In this document: in pieces, positions 17,196 through 26,566 of the stretch | Numbering within the stretch: position 1 is the first letter of the stretch | Layout of the letters: every line of letters begins with the position of its first letter | Assembly (NCBI GenBank): GCA_944320995.1 | Contig: CALUJQ010000001.1 | Coordinates: forward strand, 62,001 to 126,000 | Length of the DNA: 64,000 nt | Direction: 5' to 3' | DNA from: an uncultured Barnesiella sp. | GTDB lineage: Bacteria > Bacteroidota > Bacteroidia > Bacteroidales > Barnesiellaceae | The notes under the pieces: generated by a model | What the model saw: only the letters and a program-made list of their open reading frames with translations | What the model was told of the DNA's origin: nothing | The model's database searches: none | Translations under genes and position numbers: made by a program

Positions 17196-18323
17196 ATGGC
17201 AGAGTCGAATTTTGTAGATTATGTAAAAATACTTTGTCGCTCAGGTAAAGGGGGCGCCGGAGCCATGCACTTGTATCGGGCCAAATATGTGCCTAAGGGC
17301 GGCCCCGACGGCGGCGATGGTGGCCGGGGCGGGAATATTTATTTGCGGGCCAACCGCAATTTGTGGACTCTGCTGCACCTGAAATATTCGCGCCATGTCT
17401 TTGCCGGCAACGGTTCTCCCGGCGGAGCTAACCGCAGTTTCGGCAAGGACGGGGAAGACAAGACGATTGAAGTGCCTTGCGGTACGGCGGTATTCGATGC
17501 CGATTCGGGAGAATTCCTGTGCGAAGTGATGCAAGACGGCGAGGAGGTCGTATTGCTTAAAGGCGGTCGCGGCGGATTGGGGAACTGGCATTTCAAGTCG
17601 GCTACCAATCAAACCCCCCGTTATGCCCAGCCCGGCGAACCGGCTGTCGAACGGTCGGTTATTTTGGAGTTGAAATTATTGGCCGATGTGGGTTTGGTGG
17701 GATTCCCCAATGCGGGTAAATCTACGTTGCTTTCTACCATTTCGGCTGCCCGGCCCAAGATTGCCGATTATCCTTTTACTACTCTTGAACCCAATTTGGG
17801 AATCGTCTCCTATCGTGATAATCGTTCGTTCGTCATGGCCGATATTCCCGGCATCATCGAGGGGGCGAGCGAAGGCAAGGGGCTTGGTCTTCGTTTCCTT
17901 CGCCACGTCGAGCGCAATGCCGTATTGTTGTTCATGATACCGGCCGATACCGATAGTATCCGCAAGGAGTATGAAATCTTGTTACGCGAACTTACCGCTT
18001 TTAATCCTGAGTTGCAGGACAAGCAGCGGGTGCTGGCTGTGACCAAGTGCGACATGCTCGATGATGAACTTATCGAGGCGATGAAAGCCGATTTGCCCGA
18101 TGTTCCCGTGGCCTTTATTTCATCGGTGACAGGACAGGGAATCTCGGAGTTGAAAGATCTATTGTGGCGCGAGCTCAATGATGAGAAAAACCGGGTAATG
18201 ACCATGACTCACCGGAATCTCGATGCTCGCCACCGGGTTGAGGAGGAGGATAATTTCGATACGGGTTATGTCGATGAAGAGATCGATGCCGACGATTATG
18301 CCGATGAAGAAGAGGATTGGTAA
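17196..18323 (+). CDS. obgE: GTPase ObgE/CgtA
   Basis: Obg is a ribosome-associated GTPase acting in 50S assembly and stress control, usually essential. The 375-residue protein has the glycine-rich Obg domain (residues about 4-160: [42 protein letters not shown]). A G domain follows ([11 protein letters not shown] near 170, [16 protein letters not shown] near 215, TKCD near 290). The tail is very acidic ([19 protein letters not shown]), replacing the Obg C-terminal domain of Gram-positive bacteria. It is transcribed from the repeated promoter array and its stop overlaps the next start. Confidence 0.97.
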   Translation: MAESNFVDYVKILCRSGKGGAGAMHLYRAKYVPKGGPDGGDGGRGGNIYLRANRNLWTLLHLKYSRHVFAGNGSPGGANRSFGKDGEDKTIEVPCGTAVFDADSGEFLCEVMQDGEEVVLLKGGRGGLGNWHFKSATNQTPRYAQPGEPAVERSVILELKLLADVGLVGFPNAGKSTLLSTISAARPKIADYPFTTLEPNLGIVSYRDNRSFVMADIPGIIEGASEGKGLGLRFLRHVERNAVLLFMIPADTDSIRKEYEILLRELTAFNPELQDKQRVLAVTKCDMLDDELIEAMKADLPDVPVAFISSVTGQGISELKDLLWRELNDEKNRVMTMTHRNLDARHRVEEEDNFDTGYVDEEIDADDYADEEEDW

Positions 18324-19126
18324 TGGTTTGGCACGAGGATAACGGGTTCGGGTGGTATTCATTTGCCTTGTTTGATGCCATGCCCGAGGTAAGGACTTTT
18401 GTGACGACTCGTAACGGGGCGGTGGAGGGCGATGTTTACTCTTCGTCGAATATGGGGCTGCATACCGGCGACGACCCGGCTCGGGTGGCGGCCAACCGGC
18501 AACGGTTGTGCCTTTCGTTGGGATTGGATAAATTGATTACTCCCCGGCAGATCCATGGGACCGAAGTTTTCCCGGTGACAGCCGATTTCCTTGCACTCGA
18601 CCCGGAGAACCAAACTGTTTGTCTGGACGGGAAAGATGCCGTAATGACCGATTGCCCGGGAGTGGCCATTGCGGTCTCTACGGCCGATTGTGTCCCGCTG
18701 CTGTTTTACGATCGAGAGCATAGGGCTTGTGCTGCTGTCCATGCCGGTTGGCGGGGTATGGCTGCGCATATTATCCGGCTCACGGTCGGGGCGATGACTG
18801 CTCGCTATGGGACTGAATCGGCCTCGTTGCTGGTTGCGGTAGGGCCTTCGATAGGCCCCGGGTGTTTTGAAGTAGGCGATGAGGTCGTGCAGGCATTTGT
18901 CTCTGCCGGATTTGATGAGGCCGCGGTTGTGCGGCGCTATCCGTCGGCCCGTCCGCATATCGATTTGTGGGCGGCTGCGGTGGAAGAGCTTTTGGCTTGC
19001 GGGGTAGATTTGACGCATGTCGAGGTGGCCGGTATTTGTACGATGACTCACTGCGGGGAGTTTTTCTCGGCCCGCGCTTTGGGCCTCCATTCAGGACGTT
19101 TTTTAACCGGAATATCTCTTCTATGA
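18323..19126 (+). CDS. pgeF: Laccase-domain purine nucleoside hydrolase/phosphorylase (PgeF/YfiH)
   Basis: YfiH-family proteins are metal-dependent purine nucleoside enzymes that also guard against wrong murein precursors (PgeF). The 267-residue protein has the family metal site: TADCVPLLF near residue 118, HAGWRGMA near 137 and CTMTH near 235. ATG 18323 shares one base with the obgE stop codon (TAATG), indicating translational coupling; the TTG at 18317 is not needed. A hairpin follows directly after the stop. Confidence 0.9.
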   Translation: MVWHEDNGFGWYSFALFDAMPEVRTFVTTRNGAVEGDVYSSSNMGLHTGDDPARVAANRQRLCLSLGLDKLITPRQIHGTEVFPVTADFLALDPENQTVCLDGKDAVMTDCPGVAIAVSTADCVPLLFYDREHRACAAVHAGWRGMAAHIIRLTVGAMTARYGTESASLLVAVGPSIGPGCFEVGDEVVQAFVSAGFDEAAVVRRYPSARPHIDLWAAAVEELLACGVDLTHVEVAGICTMTHCGEFFSARALGLHSGRFLTGISLL

Positions 19127-19128
19127 AA

Positions 19129-19155
19129 AAGGCCCTTGGATATTCCAAGAGCCTT
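19129..19155 (-). terminator. Terminator for the minus-strand endonuclease gene, possibly bidirectional
   Basis: AAGGCCCTTGGA (19129-19140) pairs with TCCAAGAGCCTT (19144-19155) with one mismatch. On the minus strand the second arm runs into TTTTT, so it best serves the endonuclease gene; it also lies just after pgeF. Confidence 0.7.
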
Positions 19156-19213
19156 CGTCGTTGACCGTGCTTCTATCTCACTCGGTCTGTTCCCCTTTTT
19201 GTTGATCGTATGT

Positions 19214-20941
19214 TTATAGTACCCATTCTGATGAATTGCATTGTTTTTTGATTCCTTCGGGAGCAGAAGGGAAGAATGTAAATCCGGTCTGCTGCTCGAT
19301 ATACTCTACCGATTTACAATAATCGGTGTTGAAGGTTTCGGGGTAGTCGCTGCGGTGTTCCAGCCAGAACCCGATACATTTCAGTTCACTGGCGTCGCAC
19401 TCCCCGACGGGTTTCCCGGTGTTGCCCGACCGGGTACGCAAGATCACTTTGAAATAGTGGGTAGGTACGGGGCACTCCTTGGAGTCGGTTGAGCCTTTCC
19501 CGTATTGGCTCCCGTCGAATGTGACGTTATATCCGTTGCCGAAATAACAGCCCGTGACTACATAGAGGGTGTCGGAACACATATTATCCCGTATTTTCCC
19601 TTCGAGCGACCCCCATATTCCACCGTTAAAGTCGCCATTTTGAGGGGTCATGTTCGAGGCGTAGAAAGTCTGGTTATTCAATTCGTCGCTTGCCGTGCGG
19701 TCGGCCGAGGGAATTTGATGCCCGCGGGAGTAGCCTTCATAATAGCAATAGCCTTCACCCCAAAGTTTCGCTTGATACATGGCGTCGATTAGCGGGTCGG
19801 CGGCCCATGCCTCGGTCCTGCCGCTCGAACCGCGGTAGCATTCGTGCAGCGGATAGGCAACCCACAAGGCGGCATGTTTCTCTTTGTCGAATAGCATAGT
19901 GTAGTTGCGCACTTTTGTCCCGTTGAGGGTCCCGGTGTGGGTGATTACATAGTCGTTGCTATCGTAGAGCGGCAATTCGGCCAGGGGGTAAGTGGTGTTG
20001 TCGAAGGTGATAACTTGGCTTGCCGGGTCACCGTCGGTCAGTCGTACGTCGTCGATACGCATCATATTGGCGCTACCTGCTGTGGTAAATCGTATGTTGA
20101 GGGACCCATTGGTTGCGTTTTGTATCGAGAATGAACTTGTTGCCAATTCCCAGTCATTGGAGATCGTGCGGGAGTATTCCAATGCAACCCACGATGTGCC
20201 GTTGCCAACTTCGACTTTCAGGTCGTTGTAGTCGAACGTTTTATTTTCGGAACAGCCGAATTGTAGAATGAAATCTTTTTCTTGGTTTGTTTGAATGTTA
20301 TTGATGATTAGATAGCTTCCTATCTTGTTGAAGTATAGGTTGTTCTCTCCTGATGCATAGGGCCGGTAGCTGGCCGGGGGATTGTAGTTGGAAGTCCAGT
20401 CGCTCCGAACCGACACACTCATTTGGTCATATGCCACCTGAGCGGCACCTGTCCCGGTTTCGTTTTTCCAGCCTTCGAATTGGTCGAGATAGGGCCAATA
20501 GGTGTTTTTTACTGCAGTCTCTTTGTCGAAATCGTTATTATAGATAATTGTACGTTCGACGGCCGGTGCTGCCGCTCTCGATACGGTTACTTTTTTGGAA
20601 ACAACCTCTTCTTCGTTTTGCGGTACGGTCGAGATAGTCAGTGTGCAACTCTCGCCCGCGGGGGCATCGGTGATTTGTATTTGAGTATCTTCGCTTGTCC
20701 CTTTGTCCTTGTCTATTTTCAGCGCCGGAGAACTGGCCGTAGCTTCCCAATAGGTATTGGTGTTGATTGTAATTATGTTTTTTGAGGGGTCGTTCTCGTC
20801 GAATGTGATGGACGAGGGTGATACTGTCAGGAATAACTCTTCGGGATCTGTTCCGGGTGGCAGGGGCTCTTCCTGACTTGTTTTTTCACAAGCACAGAGT
20901 GTAAAAAACATCAATAAAGAATAAATAAATGATTTTTTCAT
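19214..20941 (-). CDS. Surface lipoprotein DNA/RNA non-specific endonuclease
   Basis: A 575-residue lipoprotein (lipobox LCAC, Cys18). After the signal, residues about 38-125 form a BACON-like beta domain (LFLTVSPSSITFDENDPSKN). Residues about 130-305 form a jelly-roll-like domain (NNDFDKE, GSYLIINNI, MMRIDDVRLTDGDP). The C-terminal part (about 310-575) is a NUC-type nuclease of the Serratia family. The catalytic block is YSRGHQIPSADRT near residue 404, where the family's DRGH reads SRGH. The metal-ligand Asn region is FYASNMTPQNGDFNGGIW, followed by the downstream acidic residue of the family (LEGK). It probably degrades extracellular nucleic acid for nutrition. It is monocistronic. Confidence 0.88.
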   Translation of the reverse strand: MKKSFIYSLLMFFTLCACEKTSQEEPLPPGTDPEELFLTVSPSSITFDENDPSKNIITINTNTYWEATASSPALKIDKDKGTSEDTQIQITDAPAGESCTLTISTVPQNEEEVVSKKVTVSRAAAPAVERTIIYNNDFDKETAVKNTYWPYLDQFEGWKNETGTGAAQVAYDQMSVSVRSDWTSNYNPPASYRPYASGENNLYFNKIGSYLIINNIQTNQEKDFILQFGCSENKTFDYNDLKVEVGNGTSWVALEYSRTISNDWELATSSFSIQNATNGSLNIRFTTAGSANMMRIDDVRLTDGDPASQVITFDNTTYPLAELPLYDSNDYVITHTGTLNGTKVRNYTMLFDKEKHAALWVAYPLHECYRGSSGRTEAWAADPLIDAMYQAKLWGEGYCYYEGYSRGHQIPSADRTASDELNNQTFYASNMTPQNGDFNGGIWGSLEGKIRDNMCSDTLYVVTGCYFGNGYNVTFDGSQYGKGSTDSKECPVPTHYFKVILRTRSGNTGKPVGECDASELKCIGFWLEHRSDYPETFNTDYCKSVEYIEQQTGFTFFPSAPEGIKKQCNSSEWVL

Positions 20942-20965
20942 GGATTAAAAATGAAGTTTTAATTA

Positions 20966-20973
20966 CAAAAGTA
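20966..20973 (-). promoter_or_regulatory. -7 box of the endonuclease gene
   Basis: Minus-strand TACTTTTG matches TAnnTTTG, 24 nt before the ATG at 20941. The -33 position (20994-20997) reads TCTT and touches the first of two direct repeats. Confidence 0.55.
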
Positions 20974-20995
20974 AGGTTTATGAAGAGAAGAGAAA

Positions 20996-21032
20996 GAGCA
21001 ATCCGTCAAAATTTGGGAGCAATCCGTCAAAA
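20996..21032. repeat. Two direct repeats upstream of the endonuclease promoter
   Basis: GAGCAATCCGTCAAAA occurs at 20996-21011 and again at 21017-21032, a 21-bp period (two helical turns). It overlaps and extends upstream of the -33 region of the minus-strand promoter, as an activator or repressor site would. Confidence 0.6.
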
Positions 21033-21541
21033 ATAGAACGGGTGAAAAGAATATATGGAACGGTTGTGGAGTGCCGTATGAAAATGTGTTTAAGCGTAAA
21101 TGGTTATTAATCAATGTTTTTTTATTTGTGATTTCTAAAAAATTGTCTTGATGGAAACCAATTGCACTCCATTTTTGTTATAAAATGGAGATGAAATCTT
21201 ATTATTGTTGCACGATGAATATATGAGATGTTGAAATAGTATATGTTTTTTTTAATTCTAATATTTATATGACATATCCTATTTTATTCGTATTTTTTGA
21301 GTTGATAGGGAGCGGATATAAAAAAGATGGATAAGTCTAATACTAAAATGTTAATAAATGTATTTATTTGTATTTTACACTGTTAGGCCCACTTCTCTTG
21401 AAAATAAAAAACGCTTCTATTTTGGTTGCTGTTTTTCCTTAAAAATCTTATATTTATGGTTTTTTTAGCTGGTTTTTGAATTAAAAAAATCGCATACTAA
21501 TATAATAATATTATGTTAAAATAAAATATTAATAGAGCTAT
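21033..21541. other. AT-rich intergenic region before the fimbrial operon
   Basis: About 500 bp of AT-rich sequence with no credible ORF, no tRNA and no inverted repeats of the invertible-promoter type. It holds a perfect 9-bp hairpin CTCCATTTT-n6-AAAATGGAG at 21167-21190. It probably holds regulatory sequence of the fimbrial operon. Confidence 0.5.
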
Positions 21542-21576
21542 TTTGGTGTAATAAATACTAATTTATTATAACTTTG
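21542..21576 (+). promoter_or_regulatory. Promoter of the fimbrial operon
   Basis: TAACTTTG at 21569-21576 in the context ATTTATTATAACTTTGT; TTTG at 21542-21545 lies 23 nt upstream, a little long. The 5' UTR would be about 160 nt and holds two small hairpins, CTGC-n5-GCAG (21579-21591) and ATTGCTT-n1-AAGCAAT (21597-21611). Confidence 0.5.
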
Positions 21577-21740
21577 TACTGCTTTATGCAGATAGGATTG
21601 CTTGAAGCAATAGGAAATAACGGGTACATGCGCTTTTTGATTATTGATATACAGTCAATTAAGGTATAGGCGAACATTTAAAAGGTATAATTCATTATAA
21701 ATATATTTACTACTAATCTTTACATAATATAGGGGATTAT

Positions 21741-22313
21741 ATGAAGAGAGGCATAAATGTAATTATAATAATATTGTTGTCTGTTTATTTATCCGGTTCT
21801 GCTCAAAAATTAGCGATAAAAAGTAATGCTTTAGGATGGGCAACGGCAACACCTACATTGGGGATTGAGGTAGGCTTGGCCAATCGGTGGTCACTGAATA
21901 CTCATATATATTATAATCCATTCACTTTCAAGGATAATCGTAAGTGGAAACATATCCGCATACAGCCCGAGGTGCGTTATTGGCTTTGCCAGAAGTTCAA
22001 CGGCCACTTTTTCGGGTTGCATGTGCTATATACCCACTTCAATGCGGGGCAGGTGCCCCTTCCCTTCGGCATCTTTCCCAATGTAAAGAAATACCGTTAT
22101 CAAGGGAATAGCTATGGGGCTGGGTTGTCCTATGGTTATCATTGGATACTGAGTCCCCGGTGGAGTATCGAAGGCAGTTTAGGTGTGGGATATAAGTATA
22201 ATACGTTCGATTATTACGAGTGCCGTACTTGTGGGCGTAAGATAGGCGACGGGCATAAGGGATATTTTGCTCCTACCGAAGCAGCAATTTCTATAATTTA
22301 TGTATTGAAATGA
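21741..22313 (+). CDS. DUF3575 outer-membrane barrel protein, first gene of fimbrial operon
   Basis: A 190-residue exported protein: signal MKRGINVIIIILLSVYLSGSA with Gln at +1, then alternating amphipathic strands (LAIKSNALGWATATP, GIEVGLANRWSLNTHI, IRIQPEVRYWL, YGAGLSYGYHW, WSIEGSLGVGYKYNTF). This is the DUF3575 pattern of a small outer-membrane barrel. It contains CRTCGRK near residue 167, two cysteines absent from the paralogue at 55157. Its stop overlaps the start of the next gene by 4 nt (ATGA). DUF3575 proteins commonly lead Mfa-type fimbrial loci; a role in secretion or anchoring of fimbrillins is inference. Confidence 0.8.
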   Translation: MKRGINVIIIILLSVYLSGSAQKLAIKSNALGWATATPTLGIEVGLANRWSLNTHIYYNPFTFKDNRKWKHIRIQPEVRYWLCQKFNGHFFGLHVLYTHFNAGQVPLPFGIFPNVKKYRYQGNSYGAGLSYGYHWILSPRWSIEGSLGVGYKYNTFDYYECRTCGRKIGDGHKGYFAPTEAAISIIYVLK

Positions 22314-23671
22314 AAGCGATGAAGAGATATATGGTATTTCTGTCGGCTTTTGTAGGGGCAGTATGGGTCGCCGGAGCCGAAGTGAAAGTCGATACGGCAT
22401 CGTTGTGTCGTTCGGGGGATAGTGTTCGAGTGGATTTCAAGATTACGGTTCCTCGCGGGACGGTCGGATCGGACTATGTAGAGCGGTTGACACCTGTGAT
22501 AAGGAATGAGGCCGATTCGTTGATGCTCGCTGAGATCGAGATTGTGGGAAAACGCAAGCAAAAGTTACGTCGTCGGGAGGCCGTGCTCTCGGGCAAAGAG
22601 CCTGTGGAGGTTCCATATCGAATGGTTAATGGTGATTCATTGCACTACCAATTGACATTACCGTATGAAAAATGGATGGGCGACTCGTCGGTCGACTTGT
22701 TTCTGTCGTGTGAGCGTGAGGGGTGTTGCGAGGTACAGCCGTTGCCCGATATATTTCTGTGTCGCAGCGAGGTGCGGCCACCTTACGTCCCGACTGTCTC
22801 TCCGGTTCCTTTGACTCCGAGTGTAGCCGAACGGTTGGCCGAGGTGGAAAAGGTACTGTTCCCGATGACCGGATATGAACCTTATTCCGAATCGATGAAG
22901 GTATGGCGGGACGAAGGCGCTTTGAAGGTTTACTTCCCGCTCGACAAATCGGATTTGTGCCGTGATTATCGAGATAATGGCGTTACATTGGATAAGATTG
23001 TCGATATATTGAAACAGATTTATGCCGACGATCGTTCCGATGTAGGTAAGATATTGATTGTGGGTTTTGCATCGCCCGAGGGTCCGACGAAACGGAACGT
23101 GCGACTTGCCGGAGCCCGTGCTCTGGTTTTGAAAGAGTATGTCAACAAGTATCTCGAATTGCCCGACTCGCTTTTCGAGGTAGCCAACGGAGGCGAGGCT
23201 TGGGGCGAGTTGCGCGACCGAGTGGAAGAGAGCGGCTTCGACTGTAAAGCCAAGATGCTCGATATTATCGACCATACACCCGACCTTGGTCGCCGGGAGT
23301 GGTTGTTGCGTCAACTCGATGGAGGCAAGCCGTTTGCCGAGTTGTTAAGGTCGGTATTCTCCGATCAACGTAATTCGGGATATATGCGCGTTTATTACAC
23401 CTCTGTTCCCGATTCCAATGCCATAAAAATAAACCGGGCACAGGAACTTATCGAGCAAGGCGATTTCGATGGGGCGATTGTTTTGCTGCGACCTATACAG
23501 GAGGATTCCCGTTGCCTGAATACCTTGGCAACAGCCTACTACCGTAGAGCTATTCGGCAGGAAGGCCGCAGAGAAGATAAAGAGATGGCTATCGCCTTGT
23601 TCAAGGAGGCAGCCGATAAAGGGGACGAGACTGCAATTCAAAATTTGGAAAATATAAAAAACGATTATTAA
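22310..23671 (+). CDS. DUF3868/OmpA-like/TPR protein of fimbrial operon
   Basis: A 453-residue exported protein (signal ending AGA, Glu at +1). Residues about 25-150 are a DUF3868-like beta domain (VDFKITVPRGTVGSDYVERL). An OmpA-like region at about 200-290 contains KVYFPLDKSDLCRDYRDNG and ILIVGFASPEGPTKRN, resembling OmpA-C peptidoglycan-binding sequence. The C-terminus (about 365-453) has TPR-type helices (AQELIEQGDFDGAIVLLRPI). It is translationally coupled to the DUF3575 gene. The same two-protein arrangement recurs at 55157-57748. It may link the fimbrial assembly site to the cell wall; this is inferred. Confidence 0.75.
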   Translation: MKAMKRYMVFLSAFVGAVWVAGAEVKVDTASLCRSGDSVRVDFKITVPRGTVGSDYVERLTPVIRNEADSLMLAEIEIVGKRKQKLRRREAVLSGKEPVEVPYRMVNGDSLHYQLTLPYEKWMGDSSVDLFLSCEREGCCEVQPLPDIFLCRSEVRPPYVPTVSPVPLTPSVAERLAEVEKVLFPMTGYEPYSESMKVWRDEGALKVYFPLDKSDLCRDYRDNGVTLDKIVDILKQIYADDRSDVGKILIVGFASPEGPTKRNVRLAGARALVLKEYVNKYLELPDSLFEVANGGEAWGELRDRVEESGFDCKAKMLDIIDHTPDLGRREWLLRQLDGGKPFAELLRSVFSDQRNSGYMRVYYTSVPDSNAIKINRAQELIEQGDFDGAIVLLRPIQEDSRCLNTLATAYYRRAIRQEGRREDKEMAIALFKEAADKGDETAIQNLENIKNDY

Positions 23672-23695
23672 TTATTAAACCAAACATTTACAGAG

Positions 23696-25441
23696 ATGAA
23701 AACAATGAAAATGAACTGGGCGAAAGCGGGAACGATGTTGTTCGCTGCTGCCGTGATGTTGTCGTCTTGCTCTAATGATGAGGTTGCACCCAATGAAAAC
23801 CCCTCTGTTGGAGATCGCGACGCTGTGAAAACGAGTTTCTCGTTTGCTATTCCTGCTCCTGTTACCCGGGCTACCGGTGATGATGTCCAATCAACAGGAA
23901 ATTTCTTGGGTATGAAAAATCTGCGCTTGATGCCTTTTACACAGTTGAATAGCGACTATGTAGCCGCAAATTCGGTATTGGCCGGTGCTACACAGTTGAC
24001 CAATTATACGATTGCGACTCAGACGGCAAACTTTGTAGAAACGTTTAGCGATGTGGTAATCCCTTCGGGCGATATTGCTTTTCTGTTCTATGGCGAGGCT
24101 AATCACGTCGGAGCGTTCAACGGCGTATTGAATATGACTCCCGACGTATCGGTAACCTCTTTGACTCCTGCCGATATAGCCTTCTCGCTGCAGAATATTA
24201 CCGAAGGTACTTATTCGGGGGGCACCTACTCGAATGACGCAGAGTTGATTGCCGCTTGGAAGACGAATGTTACCGACAAACTGCTTACGTGGGTCGGACC
24301 GTTGAGCGATGGTGATTTGGAGGATGCCCAAGAGTTGCGCGACAATTACTACAAATTCAACAGCGCTTCGTTGATAGGCTTGCAACTGGCCGCACAATAT
24401 CTGTCGTCCCGTTTGGCCGAGTTGAGTACAATATCCGGAGCTTCCGATGTGAAGACTTCGGTCGATGCCATGTACACCGAGTTGCAAAACACGGCTTATG
24501 AGAATTTCCCCGCCAACTTGCCGAAAGGTACCTATAAGTTGGTAAACGGAGAGATTAAATTTGACGAAACCGGACCCTCGGGCTCGGGTGTTGTCGCATC
24601 GGCTTCGCAAGCATATAGTTATCCCTCTTCGCTCTATTATTGGGCCAATGCCTATCCGGTTGCTTATACAGGGGCTGCCCCAGCATTCAGTTCTTGGACA
24701 AATGGCGTTTATGGAACGGCTCGTTCGATAATCGATGTGAATACAACTCAAATAGCTTTGAACAAGACGATTAACTATGGTGTAGCCCGTCTCGATGTAA
24801 AAGTGGGAATTAAATCGGCCGATGGCGCTACGGTTCCTGCCGGAACAATTACCGGGACAAGCACGACTTCGAATGTCACTTTGGCCAACCACAATTTCGT
24901 GGTAAAAGGTGTTTTGGTCGGAGGTTTGCCCGATCAACTCGATTGGGAAATGCATCCCTCGGCAACCGATACCTATTCTCGCACGGTATATGACAACAGA
25001 GTGCCTAACGATGGCTATACATTGGCTGCGGGGACAACTCTCGACTTTTCGGCTCTGCCCGTCGCTATGTACAGTTTGCTGCCCGAGACTGCCACATGTG
25101 GTCAAACCGGGCCTTACAATGTTCCCGGACAAACCCCCAACATCGCTTTGGAAATCTTGAACGATGGCCCTCAATTCTACGGCTTGAACGGTAACCTGAT
25201 TCCCGAGGGTGGAACATTCTATCTTGTAGGTAAACTCACCTATGCATACGATAGCAGCAAAACCGATGTAGTCCGTGTGTTCCAGCAAGATTATAATACG
25301 CAGGTTAACCTCACCATCTCGTCGTTGGCCAAGGCTTACAATACCGTGCCCGACCTGATCAACCCGCGTCTGGAATTGGCTCTTGCCGTTGACATCAACT
25401 GGGAAGCCGGTTTGGTACTCGATGTGCCTCTGGGCGATTAA
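23696..25441 (+). CDS. Major fimbrial subunit, Mfa1/FimA superfamily
   Basis: A 581-residue lipoprotein precursor with lipobox LSSC (Cys25). A basic site PVTRATGDD (Arg58) matches the place where Bacteroidales fimbrillins are cut by a trypsin-like protease before polymerisation by strand exchange. The mature part is beta-rich with repeated Gly/Thr/Ser/Asn segments, typical of FimA/Mfa1 pilins. It starts 25 nt after the previous gene. A stable hairpin follows its stop, which would favour this gene's mRNA over the downstream minor subunits. Classification rests on architecture and context, since this superfamily has low sequence identity. Confidence 0.78.
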   Translation: MKTMKMNWAKAGTMLFAAAVMLSSCSNDEVAPNENPSVGDRDAVKTSFSFAIPAPVTRATGDDVQSTGNFLGMKNLRLMPFTQLNSDYVAANSVLAGATQLTNYTIATQTANFVETFSDVVIPSGDIAFLFYGEANHVGAFNGVLNMTPDVSVTSLTPADIAFSLQNITEGTYSGGTYSNDAELIAAWKTNVTDKLLTWVGPLSDGDLEDAQELRDNYYKFNSASLIGLQLAAQYLSSRLAELSTISGASDVKTSVDAMYTELQNTAYENFPANLPKGTYKLVNGEIKFDETGPSGSGVVASASQAYSYPSSLYYWANAYPVAYTGAAPAFSSWTNGVYGTARSIIDVNTTQIALNKTINYGVARLDVKVGIKSADGATVPAGTITGTSTTSNVTLANHNFVVKGVLVGGLPDQLDWEMHPSATDTYSRTVYDNRVPNDGYTLAAGTTLDFSALPVAMYSLLPETATCGQTGPYNVPGQTPNIALEILNDGPQFYGLNGNLIPEGGTFYLVGKLTYAYDSSKTDVVRVFQQDYNTQVNLTISSLAKAYNTVPDLINPRLELALAVDINWEAGLVLDVPLGD

Positions 25442-25478
25442 TACGCAGTAAGACAATCATATAAGATTATAAGGTTAC

Positions 25479-25529
25479 TATCTCCGGCGGGCGGACTGTA
25501 TTCCCGGCCGGTTCGCCGGAGATATTTCC
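25479..25529 (+). terminator. Intra-operon hairpin after the major fimbrillin (attenuator-like)
   Basis: Perfect 11-bp stem TATCTCCGGCG (25479-25489) with CGCCGGAGATA (25514-25524), loop 24 nt, followed by TTTCCC. The weak T tract would allow read-through into the minor subunit genes. Confidence 0.7.
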
Positions 25530-25546
25530 CTAAAAATATCGAGAAA

Positions 25547-26512
25547 ATGAAAACAGGTGACTATTTGCAACGAGGGGTTGTCGCGGGAACACTTTTTGCG
25601 TTACTGCCGCTTTTGAGTGGCTGTATCGACGACAATCTGTCCGATTGCAACAATTTCACCGTCCGATATAAAATAGAGCTATCGGCTCATGCACAGGCAT
25701 TCTCGGGGGAAATGGAGAATCTCAATATGCATTTTTACGACGGGAATAAAGCGCTTGCCCATCATGAATATGTGGAGCGGGAGCAGATGCCGGCAAACAA
25801 TATTTATGCGATTAGCCTGCCGATGAATGATTATCACCATTTTGCCATAGCTAATATTTCACCGGCAAGTAGTGTGAATGCCTCGGATCTCACGATACAG
25901 TCCGACCGGTATAAACTGGCTTATGAAGAGGATGCCGACACGGTTGCGTCGCATGCCTCGGAATTGTATGTGGGGAGGGCGCAATTTACGATAGCCGATA
26001 AAAACCAATTTATAGAAGTAGTCCTCACGCCTTGTATTTCGATGACGAGGCTGCATCTCGATTATGAAACCGGAATTGCCCCTTCGATCGGGCGAATCGA
26101 CGGATATGTCAATAAAACCGCTACCGGCTTTTATTGTAAAGATAGTATTTATGAACACGGCCGTCCCGTTGTCGTACAAATGAATCAAGCGGGAGAAGAT
26201 GAAAACGGTCTGACGCTTTTTCAAGCGCTTTCGTTCCCGTCGAAGGGGGTAGGACCAGCCGGAGCGCCGACCGTAGATCGTAGCATTACGGAAGAAAATT
26301 CCATTTGGAATACCGATGTTTACGTTACCATAGGAAATAAGATTACACGAAATACGATTCATATTGCCGAGCCTCTTTCTGCCGGAGAATGTGTAGATAT
26401 ATACGGCGTCGTGAGAGGAGACGGGAGTATAGAAATAGGGCAGAATCTGCAAGCTACCGTAGCGATAACCCTCGATTGGAAGCCCGGTGGTAACATAGAT
26501 GTGGATATGTAA
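25547..26512 (+). CDS. FimB/Mfa2-family fimbrial anchor lipoprotein
   Basis: A 321-residue lipoprotein (lipobox LSGC, Cys26) with the characteristic start of the FimB/Mfa2 family, a second Cys soon after (IDDNLSDCNNFTVRYKIEL). Mid-protein motifs such as LHLDYETGIAPSIGRIDGYVNKTATGF are spread over about 165-190. In Porphyromonas gingivalis Mfa2 anchors the fimbria to the outer membrane and limits its length, and keeps its lipidated Cys instead of being cut at Arg. The same role fits here: it follows the major fimbrillin by 105 nt, with the attenuator-like hairpin between. Confidence 0.82.
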   Translation: MKTGDYLQRGVVAGTLFALLPLLSGCIDDNLSDCNNFTVRYKIELSAHAQAFSGEMENLNMHFYDGNKALAHHEYVEREQMPANNIYAISLPMNDYHHFAIANISPASSVNASDLTIQSDRYKLAYEEDADTVASHASELYVGRAQFTIADKNQFIEVVLTPCISMTRLHLDYETGIAPSIGRIDGYVNKTATGFYCKDSIYEHGRPVVVQMNQAGEDENGLTLFQALSFPSKGVGPAGAPTVDRSITEENSIWNTDVYVTIGNKITRNTIHIAEPLSAGECVDIYGVVRGDGSIEIGQNLQATVAITLDWKPGGNIDVDM

Positions 26513-26566
26513 TAAGGTATAAAAGAGTTTGATTTTCTAATCAAGAATAACCGGTTAACTGTGAAG

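Noticed and set aside
20942..21740. Invertible promoter (phase switch) for the fimbrial operon
   Set aside because: I looked for inverted repeats flanking the promoter and a nearby recombinase gene and found neither; only direct repeats and short AT-rich dyads.
23891..25456. 521-residue minus-strand frame over the major fimbrillin gene
   Set aside because: Antisense shadow of a gene with clear signal peptide and operon context; no family features.
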